15,470 bases of DNA from Lachnospiraceae bacterium UBA1760. GTDB lineage: Bacteria; Bacillota; Clostridia; Lachnospirales; Lachnospiraceae. How positions within the stretch are numbered: the stretch's first letter is position 1; each line of letters begins with the position of its first letter. This document shows, piece by piece, positions 1-7,414 of the stretch. The DNA lies in contig DCHE01000024.1 of assembly GCA_002314775.1 (NCBI GenBank), forward strand, positions 18,141-33,610. Reading direction: 5' to 3'. Below the pieces are notes generated by a model, which saw only the letters and a list, made by a program, of their open reading frames with translations, did no database searches and had not been told where the DNA came from. The position numbers and the translations under genes are program-made.

Positions 1-51
1 AGTAAAAAGAATACGAAAAAGTAAAAAAAAGTAGTGCAAATTATCAATATA

Positions 52-60
52 TGCTATACT
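52..60 (+). promoter_or_regulatory. Extended -10 promoter of the GGDEF/EAL gene
   Basis: TGC followed by TATACT (TATACT at 55-60) is an extended -10 of the form TGN-TATAMT. No good -35 is visible 16-18 bases upstream, which is usual for extended -10 promoters. It lies about 48 bases upstream of the ATG at 108. Assigned by motif only. Confidence 0.5.
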
Positions 61-107
61 ATACAAGCTAAAGAGTAGTGTTTGAAAAAATGGGGTATAA
101 CTAGATT

Positions 108-1760
108 ATGGGTACAGTTGTGGAAAAAAAGATTCTAGATCTTATGAGTGATCATGGAACCTCGATATACTATTACTGGAACTGTGAGAAAGGTGAATGG
201 TGGGTTAAAACCGGAAACTTTAAAGGGCTTTCTCTCGAGTCAGATAAGTATAATCCAATCGAGAATATTCTTATGACCAACCAGCTCGACAAGGATGCGT
301 ACTTCGTACTTAACAGGTACTATATGAGAATGCTGGGTGGAACAGTAAGACCTATTGCAGATGATTATATGAGAGTTACCTTCCGAGTTCACAGAGCAGG
401 AATGAGCGACAGAATCTATACATTTACAAGTTATTTTAAAAAGAATGAAAAGGGAATAATCACCGAGATTTCAGGAAAGGGAAGAGAGTATACAGATGCG
501 GAAATCATGGATAATGATATCCTGTCTGGTTACACCATCGATTTTAATCCGGCGATTTTTCATAGAAGAATAGAGAAGCTGGTTAGAAAGAATCCGGAAG
601 AAAAGTATGCGGTTATCGAATTTGATATCTGTAATTTTAAGGGTATCAACGATAAATACGGAACTGCAACTGGAGATAAAATCCTTTCCTATATCAGTAA
701 CATGCTTTCAATTCTTTGCGGAAACAATTATATCTACGCAAGAATGAATGCAGATGTATTTTTGCTTGTCATGAATTATCATGAGATTGACGAAATTATG
801 GATTTCATCGGAATCCTGGATTTTAACCTCAGCTGGTATGAGGGAATTGAGTATACATTTTCCTATGGAGTCAACCTATTCCCAGAGTCAATAGATGACC
901 TTGACATAAGGACTCTTGTTGATGGAGCATCAATTGCAAGAAAGTCAATAAAGGGTAATGAGATTGACAATATCGCCTTTTATGATACTGAACTTAAGGA
1001 TGCGATTGAGTATCAGAAGAATATGGGTGCAAGGCTAAGAGTCGCACTTGAGAACAATGAGTTTCTTATGTACCTTCAGCCAAAGTACAATATTGAAAGC
1101 AATACTGTTGTTGGTTCAGAGGCTCTGCTTAGATGGTACGATCCTGAGTGCGGAATTGTAATGCCAGAAAAGTTTATCTATATTCTTGAGGCAAATGGTC
1201 TTATCTTAAGCGTTGACAGATTTGTCTGGGAGCAGGCCTGCATTACACTTAGAAAGTGGATAGATGAGAAGAAGGAAGTAAAGCCTATCTCGGTAAATGT
1301 TTCAAGAAAGTATATTGACAACGGAAGCATTGTCGAATACCTGAAGATGCTGATTAATAAATACAAGATACCAATCGATCTTCTCGAGATAGAGATTACT
1401 GAAACTGCAGAGAGTGAGGGTACTGAGGAATTAATCATAAGCCTTAAGGAGAATGGATTTACAGTTCTTATGGACGACTTTGGTTCAGGCTACTCATCAC
1501 TTACTATGCTTAGATCAACACCATTTGATATAGTAAAGCTTGATAAGAATTTCTTGTCCGAGTTCATGGATAATGAAAAAGGAAAAACAATTGTTTCGCA
1601 TATGGTTGCTATGTCTAAGGAGATGGGAATCAGTATTGTTGCAGAGGGTGTTGAGACAAGGGAACAGGCAGATTTCCTGTTTAGCTGCGGATGCACAACA
1701 GCACAGGGTTATCTTTATGCTGAGCCAATGCCACTTGAGAAGTTCGAGGAGCTTATTTAA
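108..1760 (+). CDS. c-di-GMP phosphodiesterase with degenerate GGDEF and intact EAL domain
   Basis: A 550-residue cytoplasmic protein with no membrane segment. Residues 1 to about 145 have no clear motif and may be a PAS-like sensor (inference). Residues about 150-295 are a GGDEF domain: the FDICNFK and INDKYG blocks are recognisable, but the active-site loop reads NADVF at 214-218 instead of GGDEF, and no RxxD inhibitory site precedes it, so cyclase activity is unlikely. Residues about 305-550 are an EAL domain starting with EALLRW (E338). It keeps the known metal and catalytic positions: N in SVNVSR, E in EIEITE, DD in DDFGSGYSSL, K in IVKLDK, E in AEGVET and Q in AQGY. The expected activity is therefore hydrolysis of c-di-GMP to pGpG, with the GGDEF domain possibly a GTP- or ligand-sensing module. 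The ribosome binding site is weak (GGGG at 92-95). It is a single gene; no terminator is visible between it and the FAS promoter. Confidence 0.93.
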   Translation: MGTVVEKKILDLMSDHGTSIYYYWNCEKGEWWVKTGNFKGLSLESDKYNPIENILMTNQLDKDAYFVLNRYYMRMLGGTVRPIADDYMRVTFRVHRAGMSDRIYTFTSYFKKNEKGIITEISGKGREYTDAEIMDNDILSGYTIDFNPAIFHRRIEKLVRKNPEEKYAVIEFDICNFKGINDKYGTATGDKILSYISNMLSILCGNNYIYARMNADVFLLVMNYHEIDEIMDFIGILDFNLSWYEGIEYTFSYGVNLFPESIDDLDIRTLVDGASIARKSIKGNEIDNIAFYDTELKDAIEYQKNMGARLRVALENNEFLMYLQPKYNIESNTVVGSEALLRWYDPECGIVMPEKFIYILEANGLILSVDRFVWEQACITLRKWIDEKKEVKPISVNVSRKYIDNGSIVEYLKMLINKYKIPIDLLEIEITETAESEGTEELIISLKENGFTVLMDDFGSGYSSLTMLRSTPFDIVKLDKNFLSEFMDNEKGKTIVSHMVAMSKEMGISIVAEGVETREQADFLFSCGCTTAQGYLYAEPMPLEKFEELI

Positions 1761-1810
1761 TAGTCATTTTGTATTAAATAATTATTAATAAAACTTAATG
1801 AACTTATGTA

Positions 1811-1838
1811 TTGACAAATCGTTAATACAATATATAAT
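1811..1838 (+). promoter_or_regulatory. SigA-type promoter of the fatty-acid operon
   Basis: A consensus -35 TTGACA (1811-1816) and a consensus -10 TATAAT (1833-1838) are separated by 16 bases, which predicts a start near 1845. It lies 73 bases upstream of the acpP Shine-Dalgarno, in an AT-rich leader, and is the best promoter match ahead of the FAS genes. Confidence 0.82.
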
Positions 1839-1849
1839 AGTCTTGAATT

Positions 1850-1873
1850 AATACTTAAAAATTTTTAAGTATT
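1850..1873 (+). promoter_or_regulatory. Perfect 24-bp palindrome, candidate fatty-acid operator
   Basis: The half-site AATACTTAAAAA is followed without a gap by its exact reverse complement. It begins about 5 bases downstream of the predicted transcription start, where a bound repressor would block initiation or early elongation. The operon's last gene encodes a MarR-type protein of the family that binds such palindromes, so autoregulation is the obvious inference. The half-site does not obviously match the TTTGA/TCAAA core known from streptococcal FabT, so the pairing is untested. Confidence 0.6.
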
Positions 1874-1918
1874 TTTATTAAGAAGAATAAATAATTTATT
1901 TTCAAAGGAGAATTAAAA

Positions 1919-2143
1919 ATGTTCGAAGAGATCAAAACAATTATCGTTGACACATTAAGCGTAGATGAGGATAAGGTTACATTAGATGCAACACTTACAG
2001 ATGATTTAGGTGCTGATTCACTTGACGCTGTTGAGCTTGGTATGAATATCGAGTCAGAGCTTGGAGTAACAATCTCAGATGAGGATCTTCCAAACCTTAA
2101 GACAGTTAAGGATATCGTTGATTACGTTGAGGCACACAAGTAA
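1919..2143 (+). CDS. acpP: Acyl carrier protein
   Basis: A 74-residue acidic protein of normal ACP length. It has the phosphopantetheine attachment motif GADSLDAVEL, with S34 as the predicted attachment serine. It carries malonyl and growing acyl chains for all Fab enzymes encoded downstream. A strong Shine-Dalgarno (AAAGGAG, 1903-1909) precedes the ATG. As first gene of the operon it sits directly behind the consensus promoter, and a stem-loop follows it, which fits the high ACP level cells need relative to the enzymes. Confidence 0.97.
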   Translation: MFEEIKTIIVDTLSVDEDKVTLDATLTDDLGADSLDAVELGMNIESELGVTISDEDLPNLKTVKDIVDYVEAHK

Positions 2144-2174
2144 TTATCAATAAATCTGAATAAACAGAACATGA

Positions 2175-2230
2175 GGGCTGCTTCTATGGGATATCATTAA
2201 TAGATATGTCCATAGGGCAGCCTATATTTT
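2175..2230 (+). terminator. Intercistronic stem-loop with short T-tract between acpP and accD
   Basis: A three-segment imperfect hairpin: GGCTGC (2176-2181) pairs with GCAGCC (2217-2222), CTATGG (2184-2189) with CCATAG (2210-2215), and ATATC (2191-2195) with GATAT (2203-2207), leaving a 7-base loop. TATATTTT follows. The interrupted T-tract suggests a weak terminator, or a processing and stabilising element, that would raise acpP mRNA above the distal genes. Which of these applies cannot be told from sequence. Confidence 0.7.
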
Positions 2231-2243
2231 GAGGGTACATTAA

Positions 2244-3188
2244 ATGAAATTTAAATTATTTGGAAGAAAAAAGGATGATGATGTAAGCTTCGACGATACA
2301 GGGCTTCCAATATCAGAAAAGAAAGACAGCGAAGATGTTAAGCAGGAGATAGTTCTTGAAGAGCCTGCACAGGTGCCTGAGGAAAAGGAACCAACAGAAG
2401 AAGAAAAGATAGAAGTGATGGAGTGCAGCAAATGCAAGGAGAGCATTCCAGTACTTGAGATGAAGAAGAATTTGTATGTTTGTCCAAAGTGTGGCAAGCA
2501 TCATTCGATATCAGCAGAGAGAAGAATTAGAGGACTTGTGGATCCAGGAACCTTCAGAAGACTCAAGATTGAGATTCCATTTGTAAATCCACTTGATTAT
2601 CCGGAATATGAAGAGAAAATAACCAAGCTTCAGAAGAAGACCGGCCTTGATGAGGCAGTGCTTGCTGGAGTGGGTGAGATAGAGGGCTACAAGGCAGTTA
2701 TCGCTGTTATGGGTAGCGAGTTTTTGATGGGTAGTATGGGTATCGCCGTAGGTGAGAAGATTACTCGTACATTTGAGGTTGCAGACAAGCTTAAGCTTCC
2801 TCTTATCATATTTACAGCAAGTGGTGGAGCAAGAATGCAGGAGGGAATTCTCTCACTTATGCAGATGGCTAAGACCAGTGCAGCTGCAGAAAAGTTCAGT
2901 GAGCATGGAGGACTTTATGTTGCCTGCCTTACACATCCAACAACTGGTGGTGTTAGTGCAAGCTTTGCAACACTTGGAGACATCACAATTGCTGAGCCAG
3001 GGGCACTTATCGGCTTTGCCGGACCAAGAGTTATCGAGCAGACTATAGGCCAGAAGCTTCCAGAGGGCTTCCAGAGAGCAGAGTATCTTGAGAAGCATGG
3101 CTTTGTAGATAAGATTGTAAAGCGTCAGGATATGAGAGATACAATAGCATGTATCTTAAGACTCCATGAAAAAAGGAGGAAGGCATAA
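2244..3188 (+). CDS. accD: Acetyl-CoA carboxylase carboxyltransferase subunit beta
   Basis: A 314-residue protein. With AccA it forms the carboxyltransferase that moves the carboxyl group from biotin-BCCP to acetyl-CoA, giving malonyl-CoA. A CxxC-x15-CxxC zinc ribbon lies at C61, C64, C80 and C83. The crotonase-type body follows, with recognisable TASGGARMQEG and THPTTGGVSASFA blocks. Residues about 11-57 are an acidic, Glu/Asp/Pro-rich stretch that pushes the zinc ribbon some 34 residues further in than in E. coli AccD (C27). The start has a GAGGG Shine-Dalgarno 8 bases upstream. The stop overlaps the accA start (TAATG), so the two subunits are translationally coupled. Confidence 0.97.
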   Translation: MKFKLFGRKKDDDVSFDDTGLPISEKKDSEDVKQEIVLEEPAQVPEEKEPTEEEKIEVMECSKCKESIPVLEMKKNLYVCPKCGKHHSISAERRIRGLVDPGTFRRLKIEIPFVNPLDYPEYEEKITKLQKKTGLDEAVLAGVGEIEGYKAVIAVMGSEFLMGSMGIAVGEKITRTFEVADKLKLPLIIFTASGGARMQEGILSLMQMAKTSAAAEKFSEHGGLYVACLTHPTTGGVSASFATLGDITIAEPGALIGFAGPRVIEQTIGQKLPEGFQRAEYLEKHGFVDKIVKRQDMRDTIACILRLHEKRRKA

Positions 3189-4138
3189 TGATAAGAGATA
3201 TAGATGATAGACTTTGTGCCATCGAAACTGAGCTTTATGATATAAGTCAGGGCGGCGATAAGGCAGATAGAAAGAAAAGCTTAAAGAAGGAGTACAGTGA
3301 GCTTTCAGCGAAGTGTACAGAGCTTTCTGCAAGCGATAAGGTATTCCTTGCAAGACATAAAAAGAGACCTAAGATTGATGATTATATCGATGCTCTTTTT
3401 GATGATTTCTTCGAGATGAAGGGTGACTTTTTAAGCAAGGACGACAGAAGCATTTACGGAGGTATTGCTCTTTTCCATGGAACACCAGTTACTGTTCTTG
3501 GACATAGAAAGGGTAGAAACTTAAATGAAAATATGGCCTACAACTTTGGTATGCCTGAGCCAGAGGGCTACAGAAAGGCTCTCCGTATGATGAAGCAGGC
3601 AGAAAAGTTTGGAAGACCTATTATTACATTTGTTGATACACCTGGTGCATATCCTGGTATTGAGGCCGAGGAGCATGGACAGAGTATCGCAATCGCTAAG
3701 AATTTAGCAGAGATGAGTGCACTTAAGGTGCCTGTAATCACAATCGTAACAGGTGAGGGCTCTTCAGGTGGAGCACTTGCAATCTCTGTCGCAAACAGCA
3801 TTTATATGCTTGAAAATGCAGTCTATTCTGTGCTTTCACCAGAGGGCTTTGCATCTATCCTCTGGAAGGATTCGTCAAGGTCTGCAGAGGCCTGTGATTT
3901 GATGAAGCTTACAGCACAGGATTTATATAAGTTTAATGTAATTGAGGGAATTATTCCTGAGCCACTTTGTGGTGCACATCATGATCCAAAGGCAGTTTAT
4001 TCAAGCATTGATGAGGTCCTCACAAAGGAGCTTGCAAGACTTAAGAAGATGTCTGGACATGAGCTTGCAAAAAACAGATATGAGAAGTTTAGAGAAATCG
4101 ATAAAATAATAGTAAAAGCCGCTGAGAAGGAGAATTAA
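3188..4138 (+). CDS. accA: Acetyl-CoA carboxylase carboxyltransferase subunit alpha
   Basis: A 316-residue protein, normal length for AccA. A charged helical N-terminus (residues about 1-60) precedes the carboxyltransferase domain, which carries YGGIALFHG, PIITFVDTPGAYPG and GEGSSGGALAI, the last being the glycine-rich oxyanion loop, then SPEGFASILWKD. It is the partner of AccD. It starts on the last base of the accD stop with a strong AAAAGGAGG upstream, so coupling to accD is clear. The next gene, fabH, starts 2 bases after its stop. Biotin carboxylase and BCCP genes are not in this operon. Confidence 0.97.
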   Translation: MIRDIDDRLCAIETELYDISQGGDKADRKKSLKKEYSELSAKCTELSASDKVFLARHKKRPKIDDYIDALFDDFFEMKGDFLSKDDRSIYGGIALFHGTPVTVLGHRKGRNLNENMAYNFGMPEPEGYRKALRMMKQAEKFGRPIITFVDTPGAYPGIEAEEHGQSIAIAKNLAEMSALKVPVITIVTGEGSSGGALAISVANSIYMLENAVYSVLSPEGFASILWKDSSRSAEACDLMKLTAQDLYKFNVIEGIIPEPLCGAHHDPKAVYSSIDEVLTKELARLKKMSGHELAKNRYEKFREIDKIIVKAAEKEN

Positions 4139-4140
4139 AT

Positions 4141-5091
4141 ATGATTCCAAATTTACCGGGAATTCACATTGTTGCGACTGGTCACTATGCACCACCTAAA
4201 GTTGTTACTAATGATGATTTAAGTGAGATTATAGATACTAATGACGAATGGATAAAGAAGAGAACCGGAATTGAGAGAAGACATTTCTCAGAGGGCGAGA
4301 CCAATACTGATATCGCTGTAAATGCAGCGAAGGAGGCACTCGCTAATTCTGGAATTGATGTAAATGATTTAGCTGCATGTATAGTAGCTACATTTTCACC
4401 AGATTATTATTCACCATCCGTTGCATGTATGGTACATAAGGAGCTAGGTCTTCCGGAGGATGTTCCAGCATTTGATATCAACGCAGCCTGCAGTGGATTT
4501 ATCTACGGACTTGAGGTTGCAAGAGGAATTCTTCTTCAGAGCGAAAAGAAATATCTCCTTCTTTGCGGAAGTGAGATTATTTCAAAGGTTCTTGATATGG
4601 AAGACAGAGGAACCTGTATACTATTTGGTGATGGCGCAGGTGCGGTTGTGATTGAGCTTTCAGAGGACAAGCAGTATGTAAGCTACCTTGGAGCAAAGGG
4701 AAACAGCGATTACATCTTCGTTCCAAATGCTGATGATGAGAAGAGAAAGGTACATATGGAGGGTAATAACGTGTTTAGATTCGCTGTTACCACGGTTCCA
4801 AAATGTATCGAGGAGGTTCTTAAGAAGGCAAACCTCAGTAAGGATGAGGTTACACATTATGTATGCCATCAGGCTAATAAGAGAATTATCGAGGGAGTTG
4901 CATCCAAGCTTGATATTCCAATCGAGAAATTCTACATGAACCTTATGGAGTATGGCAATACTTCAGCAGCCTCAGTTCCAATCGTACTTAGCGAGATGAA
5001 CAAGGATGGCATGCTTAAGCCAGGAGATAAGATTGTATGTGTAGGCTTTGGTGCAGGACTTACTTGGGCCGGAGTACTGATTGAATGGTAA
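4141..5091 (+). CDS. fabH: Beta-ketoacyl-ACP synthase III
   Basis: A 316-residue condensing enzyme that starts each chain by joining an acyl-CoA primer to malonyl-ACP. The catalytic triad is visible: C117 in NAACSGFIYG, H243 in VCHQANKR and N273 in YGNTSAASVP, close to E. coli numbering (112/244/274). The C-terminal FGAGLTWAG block is intact. AAGGAG precedes the ATG at good distance, overlapping the end of accA. Primer choice (acetyl or branched) cannot be read from sequence with confidence. Confidence 0.97.
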   Translation: MIPNLPGIHIVATGHYAPPKVVTNDDLSEIIDTNDEWIKKRTGIERRHFSEGETNTDIAVNAAKEALANSGIDVNDLAACIVATFSPDYYSPSVACMVHKELGLPEDVPAFDINAACSGFIYGLEVARGILLQSEKKYLLLCGSEIISKVLDMEDRGTCILFGDGAGAVVIELSEDKQYVSYLGAKGNSDYIFVPNADDEKRKVHMEGNNVFRFAVTTVPKCIEEVLKKANLSKDEVTHYVCHQANKRIIEGVASKLDIPIEKFYMNLMEYGNTSAASVPIVLSEMNKDGMLKPGDKIVCVGFGAGLTWAGVLIEW

Positions 5092-5100
5092 TTGTCACCT

Positions 5101-5174
5101 CCCCACACAAGTGAGATGGGGTGGAGCGAAACAAACTATCCCCACGCAAGTGAGATGGGGTGGAGCGAGACAAA
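5101..5174 (+). repeat. Two tandem copies of a 35-bp GC-rich repeat between fabH and fabK
   Basis: Copy 1 is 5101-5135 and copy 2 is 5140-5174, with a period of 39. They differ at two positions (CCCCACA/CCCCACG and GCGAAA/GCGAGA). Each copy can fold into a small hairpin with CCCCA pairing to TGGGG across an 11-base loop. The unit is markedly richer in G than the genes around it and contains Shine-Dalgarno-like GGGGTGGAG not followed by a start at usable distance. An ACAAAATTG sequence and T5 follow, ahead of the fabK ribosome binding site. Confidence 0.85.
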
Positions 5175-5203
5175 ATTGTTTTTAATAATAAATGGAGGCA
5201 ATA

Positions 5204-6139
5204 ATGAAACTTAACGAGACACTTGGTATAAAGTATCCAATTATCCAGGGTGGTATGGCTAATATTGCAACAGGAAAGTTTGCAGCCGCAGTTGCAAATG
5301 CTGGTGCTCTTGGAATTATCGCATCAGGCGGTATGCCTGCAGAGGCACTTGAGAAGGAGATATTTGAGTGTAAGAAGCTTACAGATAAGCCATTTGGTGT
5401 AAATCTTATGCTCATGAACCCAGATGTAGATAACATTGCTCAGATGCTTGCTGATAATAAGGTAAAGATTATCACAACAGGAGCTGGTACTCCTGGAAAG
5501 TATATGGGAATGTGGAAGGAAACAGGCGCAATGATTATGCCTGTAGTTGCAAGTACTGCACTTGCAAGAAAATGTGAGAAGGAGGGCGCTGACTTCATAA
5601 TCGCAGAGGGCGGTGAGTCAGGCGGACATGTTGGAGATATGACAACTATGGCGCTTCTTCCACAGGTAATTGATAGTGTAAATATCCCTGTTATCGCAGC
5701 AGGTGGTATCGCAGACGGAAGACAGTTTGCAGCAGCAGTTGCTCTTGGTGCAGCTGGTATCCAGATTGGTACCTGCCTTCTTGTTTCAGAGGAGTGTCCA
5801 ATTCATCAGAATTACAAGGATGCCCTTATCAAGGCTAAGGACAATGGAACAGTTGTTACAGGACGTTCACTCGGTGCACCAGTTCGTATCATCAAGAATC
5901 AGATGGCAAGAGACTATCTTAAGCTTGAGGCACAGGGTGTTGAGAGAGATGAGCTTGAGCAGATTACACTTGGCGGACTTCGTCGTGCCGTATTTGACGG
6001 TGATGTAAAGACTGGTTCTGTTATGTCAGGACAGGTTTGCGGTCAGCTTAAGGAGTGTAAGCCACTCGCAACTATCTTAGACGAGCTTTACGAGGGCGCA
6101 AAGGAACGTCTCGAGTGGTTAAAGACTGTTACTATATAA
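5204..6139 (+). CDS. fabK: Enoyl-ACP reductase II (FMN-dependent)
   Basis: A 311-residue FMN TIM-barrel protein of the nitronate monooxygenase superfamily, the usual last-step reductase of elongation in Clostridia and streptococci that lack FabI. Visible motifs are YPIIQGGMA near the N-terminus, TTGAGTPGKYM, EGGESGGHVGD (H142, aligned with the catalytic His of pneumococcal FabK), PVIAAGGIADGRQ and GAAGIQIGTCLL, the phosphate-binding FMN region. The ATG at 5204 was chosen over the in-frame ATG at 5192 because GGAGG (5194-5198) is then a proper Shine-Dalgarno and MKLNETLGIKYP is the usual family start. No fabI or fabL is seen in the window. Confidence 0.96.
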   Translation: MKLNETLGIKYPIIQGGMANIATGKFAAAVANAGALGIIASGGMPAEALEKEIFECKKLTDKPFGVNLMLMNPDVDNIAQMLADNKVKIITTGAGTPGKYMGMWKETGAMIMPVVASTALARKCEKEGADFIIAEGGESGGHVGDMTTMALLPQVIDSVNIPVIAAGGIADGRQFAAAVALGAAGIQIGTCLLVSEECPIHQNYKDALIKAKDNGTVVTGRSLGAPVRIIKNQMARDYLKLEAQGVERDELEQITLGGLRRAVFDGDVKTGSVMSGQVCGQLKECKPLATILDELYEGAKERLEWLKTVTI

Positions 6140-6161
6140 TTCGCTTAATAGTTAAGGTGAT

Positions 6162-6189
6162 TAACGGATTGTTTTCGACACTTCCGTTA
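6162..6189 (+). repeat. Small hairpin downstream of fabK
   Basis: TAACGGA (6162-6168) and TCCGTTA (6183-6189) form a perfect 7-bp stem with a 14-base loop, shortly after the fabK stop. CTTAA/TTAAG (6144-6156) forms another minor dyad. No T-run follows, so it is not a clear terminator. It may stabilise the fabK 3' end. Confidence 0.45.
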
Positions 6190-6222
6190 TAGATATACAG
6201 GCAAATGACGATAACCTAAATT

Positions 6223-6356
6223 AATTTCATATCATGTTATACCTAAGCAGGCAATCTGAGGCCGTCGGTACTTAGTGAGCGGTAACGCGAACTTAGTACC
6301 GCTACGAGCCGAGGTTAGCGGGAGCGTGCCTGCAGGGTATAATATGATATGAAATT
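6223..6356. repeat. 134-bp long-hairpin element between fabK and fabD (MITE-like or structured RNA)
   Basis: The ends are a perfect 13-bp inverted repeat: AATTTCATATCAT (6223-6235) with ATGATATGAAATT (6344-6356). Pairing continues through GTTATACC (6236-6243) with GGTATAAT (6336-6343). After a 2x1 internal loop it resumes as GCAGGCA (6247-6253) with TGCCTGC (6327-6333), about 28-29 pairs in all. The GC-rich apical part has CGGTACT/AGTACCG (6266-6272/6295-6301) and the overlapping, mutually exclusive CCGCTA/TAGCGG (6299-6304/6316-6321). Weaker flanking arms GGCAAATG (6200-6207) and CATTTGCC (6371-6378) lie outside. It has no coding capacity. TATAAT at 6338-6343 in the right arm could act as a -10 for fabD. 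Confidence 0.8.
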
Positions 6357-6400
6357 GCGTAGAGTATATACATTTGCCGTCATAAAAAAAGGAGAAAAAA

Positions 6401-7345
6401 ATGAAGTTAGGTTTTCTATATGCAGGACAGGGCAGCCAGGCAGTTGGTATGGGCAAGGATCTCTATGAGGCATATCCAGAGTTCAAGGCTGTTATGGACA
6501 GTGCAAATGTTGGTTTTGATGTTAAGGACGTATGCTTTAACGGACCAGCAGAGGTATTAAATGAGACTAAGTATACACAGCCATGTATGGTAGCATTTGC
6601 GGTTGGTGTAACAAAGATATTAAAGAATAAGGGAATCGTGCCAGAGATGGCAGCAGGACTTTCACTTGGTGAGTATTCAGCCTTAAATGCAGCCGGTGTA
6701 CTTACTGATGAGCAGGTAATCTCACTTGTAGCATTCAGAGGAAAGTCAATGCAGGAGGCAGTTTCAGGAAGAGACTGTAAGATGATAGCAGTACTTAACC
6801 TTGACAGAGACAAGATTTTTGAGGCTTGTGCAAGAGTTAAGGAAGAGATGAAGGATGAAGAGTTAAATGTTTGCGAGCCAGCAAACTTCAACTGCCCAGG
6901 ACAGATTACAGTATCAGGTGATGCTGCAGCTGTTGACAGAGCAGGAGAGATTATGAAGGAGCTTGGTGCAAAGAGAGTAATCCCAGTTAAGGTTAGCGGA
7001 CCTTTCCACACATCACTTATGAAGCCAGCAGGAGATAAGCTTAAGGAGAGATTCAAGGAAGAGAGCTTTGGCGAGATGCAGTTCCCAGTACTCTTCAACA
7101 CACTTGGTGCTCCAAAGAAGGATGAGGATTCAATTCCAGAGCTTCTTGAGAAGCAGGTTCAGAGCAGTGTATATTTTGAGGATTCAATCAGATATATGGC
7201 TGAAAATGGAATCGATACAATCGTTGAGATTGGACCTGGAAAGGCACTTTCAAAGTTTGTAGCAAAGACTGCTCCAGAAATTAAGGTTTACAATGTTGAA
7301 AATGCAGCAGATGTTGATGCCTTAGTAGAAGCATTAGCTCAGTAA
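6401..7345 (+). CDS. fabD: Malonyl-CoA:ACP transacylase
   Basis: A 314-residue alpha/beta-hydrolase-type acyltransferase that loads malonyl from CoA onto ACP. It begins with FLYAGQGSQAVGMG. The nucleophile is S88 in GLSLGEYSAL, with Leu where E. coli has His (GHSLGE), a variant I recall as common in Firmicutes. R113 in FRGKSMQEAV binds the malonyl carboxylate, and H203 in SGPFHTSLM is the catalytic base. AAAGGAG lies 7 bases before the ATG. It is separated from fabK by 261 bases holding a long hairpin element, so its expression may not be strictly tied to upstream genes. Confidence 0.97.
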   Translation: MKLGFLYAGQGSQAVGMGKDLYEAYPEFKAVMDSANVGFDVKDVCFNGPAEVLNETKYTQPCMVAFAVGVTKILKNKGIVPEMAAGLSLGEYSALNAAGVLTDEQVISLVAFRGKSMQEAVSGRDCKMIAVLNLDRDKIFEACARVKEEMKDEELNVCEPANFNCPGQITVSGDAAAVDRAGEIMKELGAKRVIPVKVSGPFHTSLMKPAGDKLKERFKEESFGEMQFPVLFNTLGAPKKDEDSIPELLEKQVQSSVYFEDSIRYMAENGIDTIVEIGPGKALSKFVAKTAPEIKVYNVENAADVDALVEALAQ

Positions 7346-7414
7346 TAAATAGAGACTATATTAGGTATTATTTACATACATATTTACATACATTAAGAAA
7401 TTGAGGTATATAAA

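Noticed and set aside
1761..1918. c-di-GMP riboswitch upstream of acpP
   Set aside because: The region is almost pure AT and lacks the conserved GC-containing core of either c-di-GMP riboswitch class.
5101..5174. Possible CRISPR array
   Set aside because: Only two copies with a 4-base gap, no spacers of usual length and no cas genes nearby.
6223..6356. Known riboswitch or T-box in the fabK-fabD gap
   Set aside because: No T-box motif or riboswitch core was recognised; the long perfect terminal inverted repeat fits a repeat element at least as well.
6463..7101. 212-codon open frame on the minus strand opposite fabD
   Set aside because: It lies wholly inside fabD, reads as low-complexity Ser/Leu/Ala-rich protein, has no ribosome binding site, and arises from the codon bias of fabD.
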